From the NCBI GenBank assembly GCA_037039925.1, contig JAXRKP010000212.1:352501-416500 (forward strand): a DNA stretch of 64,000 bases, written 5' to 3'. The position numbers were made by a program, and so were the translations under genes. Under the pieces are notes generated by a model. That model made no database searches. It had not been told where the DNA came from and was given only the letters and a program-made list of their open reading frames with translations. The stretch's first letter is position 1. The number at the start of each line of letters is the position of its first letter. This document shows positions 10,860 through 64,000 of this stretch, piece after piece. This DNA is from Doris montereyensis (Eukaryota > Mollusca > Gastropoda > Nudibranchia > Dorididae).

Positions 10860-12500
10860 TATTAAAAACCATTCCTTGAGAAGCAAAACTGTGATCTGGA
10901 TGCTCTGAAGAATTACCGTCCAGTATTAAACCTTCTCTTCATTTCTAAGGTTTTAGAGAGAGTGGTCATGAACCAATTCATTGATCATTTACATTACAAT
11001 GTAACAACCTTGTTGAACCCTACCAATCTGCATATCGCAAAATACCATAGCCACAGAGAGTGCAATTTTGAGAATTATAAATGACATACTTATATCAATC
11101 GATCACAGCAAAGTATCAGTATCAGTTCTCATATTTATCGGCAGCGTTTGATACGATCGACCATTTGCTTTTAGTTTTAGAAGGAGTTCGAACCAAGATT
11201 TCGAATCAAATGTACCATGTTCTGGTTCCAATCATACTTGCCAGAGAGATTTTGGTCTGTAAATATATAAATGGAATTGCCTAAAAAGTAAAAGGAACTT
11301 CCAGTCCACTCAGATTTGGTGTCCCTCAGAGGACCCACTCTTCATACACTGTACATGTATATGCTGCCCTTGGAAAATGTCATCAAATCTCATCATTCAG
11401 TCAATTATCATATGTATACGCATATGAGTTATGACAGTAATGACACTCAAATCTATAAATAGGCGGTGCCATCTGACTGTACTTCACTTGTAGTTGTTGT
11501 AGTGTAGTAACCATTGAGCAATGTTGCATCTCTGTCAGTGTCAGGGATTGGATGTAAAAGAACAAAGTTAACTAAACTTAAAAAAACAACTCAAGTACTA
11601 TTATGCTCTTCAGAGTCCAATAGAAAATTGATTGATTTGAATTCTATTCATATGGCTGATGTTGAAAGAGAAAGCAAAGAATTTTGGAGTTATTCTGGAC
11701 AATACATTTTCCACGACCTGGCAGATCAAATATGATCTAGAAATTCGGAAAAATCTCCATCTTCAAATTATTGCTCTCTGGGGATGCAGTTAAAACACTA
11801 GCCTCGGCACTTGTTCTAAAACGTTTGAACTGTTGTAATTCTTTGCTTGCTGCTCTCCTTGATGACAAAATTAGAAAACTCCAGAAAGTTTAAAATTGTG
11901 CTGCTCGATTGGTCCTTGGGATGACATAATAGCAGCATTGAGATGTTGAAAACCTTGCACTGGTGAAGGCTCGAATAGAGTACAAAATTGCCTATCTTTA
12001 CTATATGTCTTTTCAATTTTCAACAAACAGCGTCAATTTATTTTAAGGAAATCATCTTTCCATACATCCCATTCCCATCTCGACAATTAAGATCACGAGA
12101 ATCAAAACTCCTAGTAGAAACAAAACCAAAAACCAAATGTTTTGGGGATAGGGCCTTTGCAAATTCGGCCTCTCTGTCTGGAACAAGCTTCCATCATTGG
12201 TCAAACTGGCAGATGATGATACCACATTTAAAAACTCATCTGTTTAAAAAGTTTCTAGGCAAGGAATAATCATTGATTCGATATGATGTTCATCACATAT
12301 TTTATGTTCCGATTGATTCTTAAAATTACCATAAAATCTTTATACTCGATTTTAACATAATGATCATATCCAGTTACTTCTTGCATGACTGATTCATTTT
12401 ATTCCGTTTTGATATTATCATTATTATTAATATTATGTAATGCTTTGAGGCTTCGCTGAAAGGGCACAATATAAATCACTTTATTATTAATATTATCATG
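10860..12500 (+). pseudogene. Decayed CR1-like LINE, RT to 3' end
   Basis: Plus-strand fragments in order: LKNYRPVLNLLFISKVLERV, SAFDTIDHLLL (AAFDTIDH in the family), FGVPQR, a lost YADD box, ASALVLKRLNCCNSLLAALL with KIRKLQKV, CAARLVLGM, VKARIEYKIAYL, PFPSRQLRSRES, KTKCFGDRAFAN and LKTHLFKKFLG. The 3' end has the TATAAATCACTTTATTATTA tail typical of this group. Many stops and frame breaks are present. It is about 5 kb downstream of the RPTOR stop. Confidence 0.88.
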
Positions 12501-12879
12501 ATAATTACTATTCATGCAATGATCTCAGTATTCTCAAGTTTTCACAATTCTTTGACGTTATGATGAGTTATAGAGGAAAATCTTTTGAGCTGACATTGCT
12601 ACATCCAAACTGATTTATCTTACAAAGCCCTTTATCATTATAATATTGAACCCTAAATCAACATAATAAGATAATAAGATTGCCTTCCATACTAAATGTA
12701 GCATTCACTCAATGTAACACAACTACGGAACATGTCACAAGTGTCAATCTGACATGGATAGTCCATGCATTTGGTTCATTAGGGCCCTGCTGCAACTTTC
12801 TCAATCTAGAAAAAAAACTACATACTAGATCTCCATATATTGAAAGTCAATTAAGATTATTTTCTCTTGTAAGGTAAGG

Positions 12880-13262
12880 TTTTCATTTGATTTGATTTGA
12901 TTCACATCTACAACTAAGGGGATCTTGGGGTTTATGGTAGGATTTTTTTATTTTGGAGCGAACTACCCTGTACACAGCCAAGGGATCTTTAAAGTTTAAT
13001 GGGCACAGACTGTTGTGATTTGCAAACAGGACCTCCTTTTTATTGTCCGTCTCTGATGAGACTAGGACAATAGGGAGGGTATGTGTGTGTGTGTGTGTGT
13101 GTCTGGTGGGGGGGGGGGGGGGGGGGGGTGTTGCTGGTTAGGTTTTACTTGAAAAAATTCAAGAGAATACTTCAACCTGCTGGGTCTTGAACTTGAACCC
13201 ACGACCTTTTGGTTGAGTCAGTTGAGAGGCTGACACCTTGCCTCTGGACTACCGATTCCCCT
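12880..13262 (-). mobile_element. tRNA-derived SINE
   Basis: The minus-strand head has a tRNA-like B box (GTGGGTTCAAGTTC, about 13188-13201), followed by a non-coding body with GAGACGGACAATAAAAAGG and CTTTAAAGATCCCTTGG and an ATTTGATT-type end. A GT/G-tract microsatellite has expanded inside it at 13081-13128. Confidence 0.55.
13081..13128. repeat. (GT)n followed by G21 tract
   Basis: A simple repeat: TG dinucleotides then about 21 G in a row, inside the SINE body. Confidence 0.95.
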
Positions 13263-13479
13263 CTTGTAAAGAAAAGTGTCTTAAGTCCTAAATACGTTTC
13301 TAAAATTAAAATTAGAAATCCTCCCTCAAGAAAGTACGATGGCACCCTGACAACATTTATTGGATATTGACAATGACATGTTAGAGTTAGAGCTAAACAT
13401 TGCGCACCTGAGATACTGACCAAGAAATAATTTTTATTTAAAATCTATCCCTGATGTGATCCTGCCAAGAAAGATTTAA

Positions 13480-14160
13480 CACTGAAACCGATGGGCCCGG
13501 GCGCAACTTAAACATTGCCAGCCTATTTGTTCCTATAGACCGAGCGCACAATGTCACTCATTTTGCTTGCATTTGTATTCTATTAATTTTATTGCGTCCA
13601 GAGTGCAAACTACACGCTCGCGAGCGCCTTAGTTCCTACGAGATATACCTAGCGGCGCACTGTGCAACAAGAATAAGACTAAGACCATAACCCTTTGAAC
13701 CCTAACCCCCAAAGCCTTACTTTCCCGTACACCTGATCTCCTTGTGCTGATTGGTCAATCTAAATATAAAATAGAACCAAAATAAGTGTTGTAATACGTT
13801 TAAAAACTCATCTGTTAAAAAGTTTCTAGGCAAGGAATAATCATTGATTCCATATTTATATGTCATAATGTTCATCATTTGTTTTCTCTGAGTTTCTTAC
13901 ATAAGTGGCTCTACGGAGTGTTTAAAATTATAAAAAACTGTAATTGCCTCATCATTGTATGTAAAGCCTATTTTTAGCACAATCTGATTCGACCAATCAG
14001 AGCCGACTATCAATCATTCATTGAGCAATCACGTAACGCGAAGAAAGAGAGAGGGGTGTCTGGCGAGAGGGGGCAAGGTGAATAGGACCGAAAATTAGCG
14101 AAATCTGACTCGTGCCGCGGTGAACGGGAAAATGGGGCGGTTTGGACAAGCTACTTATTG
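13480..14160. other. CpG-richer block in intergenic DNA
   Basis: Several CG dinucleotides cluster here (GCTCGCGAGCGCC, GCGGCGCACTG, GTGCCGCGGTGAACGGG) against an AT-rich background. It includes the palindrome GCTCGCGAGC and CCCTAACCCCC. It could be a promoter, an unmethylated element or a transposon piece. No coding exon is recognised next to it. Confidence 0.35.
13797..13880 (+). repeat. Second copy of a LINE 3' segment
   Basis: Repeats the sequence of about 12228-12300 almost exactly (AAAACTCATCTGTTAAAAAG, TTTCTAGGCAAGGAATAATC, ATTGATTC). It is a local duplicate or a separate, truncated insertion of the same LINE. Confidence 0.8.
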
Positions 14161-14169
14161 TCTGTATTA

Positions 14170-16425
14170 ATATTATAATAATGCTGGAATCTGATGTTAT
14201 TTTAGGCCTATGCTCAAATGGTCTGTAAGCCCTAGCTGACTTAATACCCGCAATGAGTGAAGACTTGTAATGCTTGCTGCTTGTTTAAACGTTATAATAG
14301 GGAATAGAGGGAAATTACAAAACGGAACTGCAATTTCTATCAACAACCTTTCAGTCAACTGAGGTAAAACTTTTCACAAACAATTATTGAAAGTAATCTG
14401 ACACATGATGAAATCATTAACAAAATGCAAGATTTATTCAACAGCCTTGTTTAAATAATCTAGCACACTCATCCAAATCTTAGTTAATATCAATAAATTT
14501 TACAAGAATACAAAGATAGAATAAGAAAATAAATGAATAAAACGTTTTAGAATAAGATATCACTCAAAAGTCACAGACTCTAGATAGCATACTGCACTTT
14601 TTAAATTACAGATCAACTTATGTCACTAAGTGCTCTATCTAGATATGCAAATATCAACAAAATAAACTGAGGGAATTTTAATTAATACGATTACAGTGGA
14701 AACCTTTTAATTTCGGAATCCTTGGGAATGGATGACAATTTGACAACTTCAAATTATGAGACCTCAAAATCTTTTTTTTGTCAATGTCAGCCCCTTTCCT
14801 CCTTCCAATACCCCACCATTCATTCATTTCATTTGGGTTGGTCCTTACAAGTCAGGTTTTTTTTGTCTTTTGTCTTTGTGTTTTTCTTGTTTTTTTGTTT
14901 TTAGGTGTTCTCCTTAAATGGTCTGTGATGGCTGTCTGCCTTGGTTTTCTGAGAGCGGTGAACGTAACAATGTGTACCAATGTGTATTATTAGTATTAAC
15001 ACTCGGCACGTGACTAATCATTTTGCATGCCTTTGTTTTCACAGTACACTACAGCTGTAAACCAAGATGAACCCCAAGCCGTCCCTTCTTCCCCTCTACC
15101 CCGTTCACTTTCACTAGTCTCACCCATGCATCGATCGATAATCTGATCTAGACCCAGACCAAGGGACACTCTCCTTGGGACTGGTGGAAGTCATTGTGCA
15201 AGGAAAAAGAGCAAGCGCTATGTCACTGGCAGTGGCATGCTCACCTCTGACCCCTCCCATGCCCCACACTGTTTGTATTATTACGACTGCCAATGTCTAG
15301 GATGGCACTGTGTTACCGTAAGACAGTCAGCACTAAATAAGAATGTGTGTAGAGGAAGACACGAGTTGAAGATTTTTATTCCCATATCGATACCGAAACA
15401 TGAGAATCGACTCACTGCCAACTCGACTAATGATTTCAGATTTTACAAAGACAAAGAGGATATAAACACCTCACTTTTCGATTTCTTTTTTATATATGAG
15501 AAACTCGAATTATCAGACTTCAGTTTTTGAAGTTCCAACTGTAATATATTTTGTATATCCTAGAATAGTTTTTAGCATATAAGTTTTATACAAATCTACA
15601 ATAACTTATAATTTTACATTATGGCATTTTTGAGGGGGACTGAAGTTAATGTACACACATACATACATACATGCAAATGAGCCATTAAGATGGCTTGACA
15701 CCCCCTCCCCCCTCACACACACACACTCACAAACATTCCCCTATTCCACAAATTGTTCATTAAAAAATAGGTCATTGGTAGTAGAAGAGCTCATCATCAC
15801 TTTCTACAATGCTTCCAATATTTACGACATAGTAAATAATACCAATACAAAACAGTCCAATACAAAGAAAAATGATTTTCTTAGAAACCATCTTCTTATA
15901 TTACAAACACTAAAATTCACATCTTTACAAAAACAACAAAAAAATCCTGAGAGCACTTAAAAAATGAAAAGATACAGCCCCCTCCACAACTCAAAACGGC
16001 AACAACAAAAAACGAACACAAAATGAAACAGCTGCAGTTTTGAAAAGGAAATGTTCTCTCAGCATCCATTACATTGACAGTATTCTGAGCATAGTACTGT
16101 CACTCTTAAACTCTTCTGTGATGAATTGGTAGCCAAAGATTTCTTTTTGTGTGTCTCCAGAGGAAGGCCTTTTTACCCTAAATTGGACAAATCTAGTTTA
16201 TTGAACTACTGAATGGAGCAATTCATTCCCTTCACATTGATACCATAAAAAAAGCTCAGCATCGATTCCTTCATCTTATAAATTTTGTTTAGAAACGATA
16301 CAGGCCTAACCTTCAACACATCTATTGTACCATAAAAGCTAGAATTTTTGTCTACAGTATAGCAAGTTGTTTTAATCATCGTAAAGTACTCTAACCAAAA
16401 AAATCTATATTTGACGATGTATTAT
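14170..16425. other. Intergenic stretch without recognised genes
   Basis: Open frames at 14.7-15.0, 15.2-15.5 and 15.6-16.0 kb have low-complexity or non-conserved translations, and I see no homology. Nothing else stands out. Confidence 0.5.
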
Positions 16426-16429
16426 GAGT

Positions 16430-16610
16430 ATTAGCTTAGATCGGCCAGAAAATACAGAACACATTCTGCACACCTGTTGTATAAAAAGTGCCATCCGACA
16501 TGAGCTTCTCAAGATTGTATGACGTTTTAAAGTATCATACTATTTCATTCTAGGTTTATGCGAAAAACATTCAAATAACAGAAAAAAGTTTTAAAAGTTC
16601 AATTTCCCCA
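16430..16610 (+). repeat. Dispersed repeat family B, copy 2
   Basis: Contains TTAGATCGGCCAGAAAATA, CATTCTGCACACCTGTTGT, AAGTATCATACT and AACATTCAAATAACAG, matching copies 1 and 3 in order. Confidence 0.6.
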
Positions 16611-17353
16611 ACTTTTTAGTGACTTATTTTGATTTTAAAGAATTACATTTAAGTCACTAATCATTCAACCATGTTGACTACCTGTTCCATCCATCATTGC
16701 TTTGAACAATTTTTTTGTCTCAGATAGTTAACACAAATAAGTATAGAAAGCTCAGTTTAGACAATCAACATGAAATCAAGTATGACACGAGGCCCTATCC
16801 TCATCCAAACAGTGTATCAAATCAAAGATGTCTCATCTAACAATTACGTAAAAAGCATTGAAATCAAACATCAGCTTTTCATCAAATCAGCATTGAATGA
16901 AACGATGACTGTTGAGAGAAAAATGTAAAGGGTTAGTTTTTAACCAGTTTTCAGTCTCGGGTTGAATTCAGAAAGTTCAGTAATCTCTCACATCATCCAT
17001 TGCACCTCTCCATTTCTTAGTTGTCTCAACATGTAGAACTGCTTGAAAACGATTTCAAACATCCTTCTCAACACGATGTGATTTAATTTGAGTTACGGAA
17101 GTTAATCTTTCATTCAGTTACATATTAGACCAAGGTGATGCTAACCCCTTTAATTGGTCATTTTCTCTTTTAATGGTTAATATCACCAAATAAAGGCATA
17201 AAATTAAAATTGTGAAAGTACAGAGTATTCTTGAAATAATTCTTTTCTAGACATTGAAAAACTGCACATGTTTGGTGAAACGGTAAAGTAAGACATATTC
17301 AAGATTTAGATCTTTCCAGAAGTTTACTTACATGCTAGAAGTGAATCTGGTAT

Positions 17354-17359
17354 TTTATT
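17354..17359 (-). promoter_or_regulatory. Possible RPTOR polyadenylation signal
   Basis: AATAAA on the minus strand, about 220 bases after the RPTOR stop codon. It is the first such hexamer I see downstream, which would give a short 3' UTR. The hexamer is common by chance in AT-rich DNA. Confidence 0.35.
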
Positions 17360-17577
17360 CTTCTAAGTATATTATTAATGAGGTTGAAAAACCAGAAAAT
17401 ATGGTGAAAATGATTGTAACATGAATTCAATCATTTTCCATTCATGTCCACTTTACAATTTTGGAGGTCACCTTTCGGCACTGAGTCATTAGTATCCATT
17501 TCCTAAATTACAGGGTAGAACAATAATGTTCCATCTAAATGTTTGGATTTTCATTTCCTTTCAACATCCACACATTT

Positions 17578-60168
<42,591 letters not shown>

Positions 60169-61480
60169 CTGTCGATAAAACCAGTGAAGCTGGACTCAGA
60201 AAAGCAGATATATATCAGATAGCAAATCTACATGTAAAAGACAAGTGGTTTAATTTTATCATCGTTTTGCTTTGGGATTTCTTTAAAACAACACTCAAGT
60301 ATATACACAAATCAAATATGCTTTTAGCTTAATTTTCAGTGACACGTTAAAAAAAAAGAGAAGATAAATAACACCAAGAACAATAATCTAAGCGCATGGA
60401 AAATGGGGAAATGAAAAAAACAACAAAAAACCCAAAAAAAATATATTTAAAAAATAAAAAAACCCACCACAAAATAAAATAAAGTGACTTAGAAAAAAAG
60501 AAGAATACAAAACAAAGCAAATATAAGCAGATAAAATTAAACCACAATGAAAAAAGCGTAACAGAAGCTGGAGAAGGAGAAAGATGACACATCAAACTCG
60601 CCTCTGGACCAGGAGGAGGTCCACGATTTGTAACCCAGCGTGGGCGACTCAGCTCTGTTATTCTGGAGCTTTTTTTGAGGCGCTCTTGATTCCGTGTGGT
60701 TGAGATTTTCCTTCAGGATAGTAAAGAGGCAGAAGTAGGGAGGAAGAAGAAGATTGCCCGTTAGTACATTCCATGTTGTGCGCATCCCATACTTTATTAA
60801 TCAGCTCTAAAAATCTGTCATCTTAGTTTTCACAGCGTAACTCCAATGCAACCTTGCAAGAAATTTATCATTAAGAGCACAGAAATTTGTTATCATGGGG
60901 AAAAAAGTTAAGACGCCAGCAATCACTATTCAAATTATGAAGCAAAGGAGCAGTCTTGTGCTCAATAATATTAAAGTAATTTAGGAAATAGAATGAAAGA
61001 AATTACACAGGGAAAAGGCAAACCCAATGAGATAGTGAGGACACAGATATTGAAGAATACATGCTGACACTACTATAAGCTAGTATTTCACACTACAAAA
61101 AGGTGCACGGTGCATGCTAGGAGGAAGTTTATTTTCATGTCCCTCACAAAAAGGAAAAGGTTTAAAAAACGAACAAATCGTTAGTCATGAAATATAAGAA
61201 AAAAATATGCTTGCATTGAGAAAGGCTGTTTGTTGTGAATGAATACACATATATAATACATATATATATATATATATATACATGAGGCAGTGACAAAGGT
61301 GGGTGCCATTCTTGGATTTTTTAACCATTAAACCAAAAGACGATATATCAAGGATATACATATCGAATTTGGATTGAGAAAAATAATTAATGTCTTTAGT
61401 GTGTTAGCTTTTAGTGTGAAATCAGTTATTTTGAAGAGTTAAAAATATGAACTTCTTATGATATGACCAAAAAAAACTTA
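60169..61480 (-). other. RPTOR 5'-side intron
   Basis: No further Raptor exon was found. A short TA run is at 61258-61281. The caspase-like N-terminal exons must lie beyond the window or be absent. Confidence 0.5.
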
Positions 61481-61487
61481 AGATTCG

Positions 61488-61925
61488 ACTTCATAAAGCA
61501 CTCATTTTGCCAATATCCATATTTGACTCTGAAACATGGACCACGAGGAGAGAGGAAATAAATGCTCTCTTGGTATTCAAACGAAACGCCTAAGGGCTAT
61601 CCTTGGTGTTACTAAGCACGATGGGCTTAGAAACACGCACATACGTGACACACTGAACATGAATGAAACAATCGACGATGTGGTGGTAAATAGGAGACTT
61701 TGTTGGTTGAACATGTCAGGGGTAAAGCACAAACAAGGATCAATGCCAGCTATAGGTTAGATTTCGCGAATCCAAGACCAAGAGGACGCCCACCCCAAAA
61801 ATGGTCGGACAACATCAGGGAACAGTGCAGCATTCCGCTCCTCACAGCAGAGAGAAGGTCAATACTCAAAGAAATATGGAGGAAATTTGTGTAATTGGGT
61901 CGCAAGGGAGCGTCACGCCCTGCAA
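61488..61925 (+). pseudogene. LINE C-terminal relic
   Basis: Plus-strand pieces: ILPISIFDSETWTTRREEIN (normally LLYGSETW), then KRLRAILGVTKHDGLRNTHI, RDTLNMNETIDDVVVNRRLC, PRPRGRPPQKWSDNIREQCS and KEIWRKFV. This is the end of a LINE ORF2 of RTE-like style. A frame break near 61545 and another near 61750 split it. It lies antisense to RPTOR. Confidence 0.85.
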
Positions 61926-62489
61926 GTAAGTTAAGTCAAGTCAAAACCTGTGTCATCTTTACACGTGTTTAAAATGAGTCAATTTAACGATTATCTTTAT
62001 TGTTCATAAGTTTGTTTGGTATTATCATTAAAGCAGATGGATTGTTGATGAAAATTGTCAGTACATTTATTTTCACAGAAAACAGCATTTGATAGAACAG
62101 TTTAAAAAGTCAATATGTCAGTTGTGATGCGTTTTGTCCATTTGTTACGCCATTTACAACTCTCGATACAATGTCCCCCTTTCGATCAGACAAAAAAACT
62201 TGATCTTGGCGGTTTACAGAATCTTTTATTCCTTAAATTAGAATTGGCAGTTGTCAATCTTTCTTTGAGTCGAGTATTGCCGACAAATGCATGCTTGGTC
62301 TAATTTTTGTCTGTTCGTCAATACTGACATATGCGGGATATTGTCGGAATGTGCCTTTGTAATAAAATGGTATAAATACGAAACCAAAGTTCAATGCAAC
62401 CAGCTGCTAAAAAGCATGGTGGATGACAATATACCCCAGGGAAGATTGAGATATGGAAAGTTGAAACAGCTTTGTCCCCTTGTCAAAAA

Positions 62490-62870
62490 TCGCTGCGACT
62501 GTCATTTTTCATCACAACTGACATGAATTAACTTGTAAAATGTATACAATGTTTAAATAAGGTTCATGAATTTAGTTCGGAATTGTATGAATGGGTGAAG
62601 AGAATACAACAAGCGATGTTTAGCCGTGGGCTTGAATCCGTCACTCATCAAAATACTTTGTCCATCGTCACGACTGACATGAATTAAGTGGTAAATGTAT
62701 AAATGTTAATTTCTAAAGTAGTGTACATGAATTTCGTTTGAAATCATGCGGATGGATCAAGGGCAAACAATAGATGGTGCGTAGCTGCAAAATTGAAACC
62801 CGTTCTTCATCAAAATATTTTGCCCATCGTCACGACCGAGACAGATTTTATACGTCGTCACAATTGACTG
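62490..62870. repeat. Diverged tandem repeat, about 163 bp unit
   Basis: The phrase CATCGTCACGACTGACATGA and its variants appear at about 62507, 62663 and 62826. Shared flanks are GTAAAATGTATA before each TACATGAATTT-type block and TCATCAAAATA before CATCGTCACGAC. Two full units and a partial third. Confidence 0.75.
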
Positions 62871-62947
62871 AAGATGGACAAAAAAAAAGTAGAAGCTGAT
62901 GTTCACGGGACCTTGACTAAAAGATCGAATTACGTAAAAAATTGACT

Positions 62948-63101
62948 TAGTATGTAATTTGGGATCACAGGGTGAATTAAGAGAAAAACAGCAAGATGAA
63001 AGAAAAATGAAAGAGAAAAAGGAAAGAAGTGAAACCTACCAGTAACCCCTGCCAACTGCTCAGTTCACTTGATGTCTCAGATAAGTTCAAATCAAAGTAG
63101 T
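62948..63101. repeat. Dispersed repeat family A, copy 5
   Basis: Contains GGGTGAATTAAGAGAAAAAC, AGCAAGATGAAAGAAAAATG, AAAAGGAAAGAAGTGAAACC, TACCAGTAACCCCTGCCAAC and the 3' block AAATCAAAGTAG. It is the most complete copy with copy 4. Confidence 0.7.
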
Positions 63102-63329
63102 TTCACTCTCTAAGACCACGTCCCAAACCTTCTACTTCTACCAAGAGCATATGAATAGTGTTAAAATAATATCGAACGATGAAACCTTGAAAAAAAAATA
63201 TCAATAGTCATGCAGTGGCAGTGGGCGGAGAAAAAACAAACTATCCTGGACCGGATATCCCCACTCAATGATAATACATGTACTTATTATAATACATGTG
63301 TCCTTGTACATGTATTGTATGTCACTGTG

Positions 63330-63381
63330 AGTGTGTGTGTGTGTGTGAGTGAGGGAGAGGGAGAGAGAGAGAGGGAGAGAG

Positions 63382-63478
<97 letters not shown>
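63330..63478. repeat. (GT)n-(AG)n compound microsatellite
   Basis: A GT run at 63330-63348 passes into a long AG run ending at 63478. Arg-Glu and Ser-Leu frames across it are artefacts. Confidence 0.97.
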
Positions 63479-63499
63479 CTGATAATCATAATATGTTTG

Positions 63500-63990
63500 A
63501 GTGATGCAACTTCTGGGTAGCTGTCGATTACTTTGGTAACAATCCAACAAGCTCCATCCATAAGTAAGGAACAGTGATTGATACAAGATATCAGTGGTTA
63601 ATCACATTACACACCTATGGTCAGCCTGAATTGAGGGTGTCACCTTTATTCAATAGAAAGAAACCAAGTTCAATAAGACCAATCAGGAGGCCTTGTGTTG
63701 AGGATTGTGTCAAACGTCACAATGTATCTCTGCCTATTTTTCACATATGAATGAGAACAGTGGGTGAATGAAAACAGTGGGTCGTAAAAGTACAAGGGAT
63801 GGAAGGTTGAAGCTTTTCATCTAGGTTTAATGATGAGCATCAAAGGGACATTGATATCTAAAGCAGATAATTTGACATGTTCAAGATGGTATGTGGTGTC
63901 TGGACAAGAGGGAGGGCAGTTATTTGAAGTATATAGACATACAAGACCTCTCAAGTCTATCTAACTACTTTGCAGGAAGGGAGTTTGGAG
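63500..63990 (+). repeat. Dispersed repeat family D, copy 2
   Basis: Matches 45820-46140 block by block in the same orientation and is likely cut by the window edge. Confidence 0.7.
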
Positions 63991-64000
63991 TGGAAGGAAG

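Noticed and set aside
60537..60785. 82-codon minus-strand frame as an upstream RPTOR exon
   Set aside because: No match to the caspase-like region of Raptor.

Overview
This is a window of animal nuclear DNA, probably from a marine invertebrate. The sequence is AT-rich. It has one intron-rich gene with GT-AG introns, several non-LTR (LINE) retrotransposon relics, tRNA-derived SINEs, a Tc1/mariner relic, and long AG, GT, TA and poly-C simple repeats. I cannot name the phylum with confidence. The density of CTAGATCT-type motifs and AG/GT microsatellites would fit a mollusc, but that is a guess. There are no prokaryotic features, no operons and no CRISPR array.

The one host gene I can defend is RPTOR (Raptor, the substrate-binding scaffold of mTORC1), on the minus strand from about 60.17 kb down to its stop codon at 17.58 kb. 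I rebuilt 26 coding exons (25 firm, one tentative) by matching exon translations to the conserved order of Raptor and checking splice sites and intron phase at each junction. Together they give about 3.0 kb of coding sequence, or about 1000 residues. They cover the end of the N-terminal conserved (caspase-like) region, the HEAT/armadillo middle, a short linker and the whole C-terminal WD40 propeller. The exons for the first part of the protein are not visible up to 64,000 and should lie beyond the right edge.

Four exons carry disabling changes although their splice sites are intact: a TGA at 47952-47954 and single-base frame breaks near 55430, 44870 and 37530. The WD40 half has none. These are either consensus-sequence errors or signs of a damaged allele or copy.

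Region by region: 1-5.1 kb is a graveyard of nested retroelements. A jockey-like element with endonuclease and RNase H but no visible reverse transcriptase abuts a CR1-like reverse transcriptase. A 34-bp minisatellite has expanded out of that CR1 coding sequence, and a Tc1/mariner transposase fragment follows. 5.6-6.8 kb holds a 42-bp tandem array and a TA microsatellite. 7-17.5 kb is intergenic and contains a decayed CR1-like element (10.9-12.5 kb), a SINE and a CpG-richer block. 17.5-60.2 kb is RPTOR, whose introns carry an RTE-like LINE remnant, two tRNA-SINE families, a 24-bp higher-order tandem array and dispersed repeats. 60.2-64 kb holds another LINE 3' end, a diverged tandem repeat of about 163 bp and dispersed repeats.

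I found at least four dispersed repeat families by comparing the window with itself (called A, B, C and D below). I did not find a new multi-gene system. The most useful leads are the RPTOR lesions, the minisatellite born from a retrotransposon coding segment, and the unnamed repeat families.
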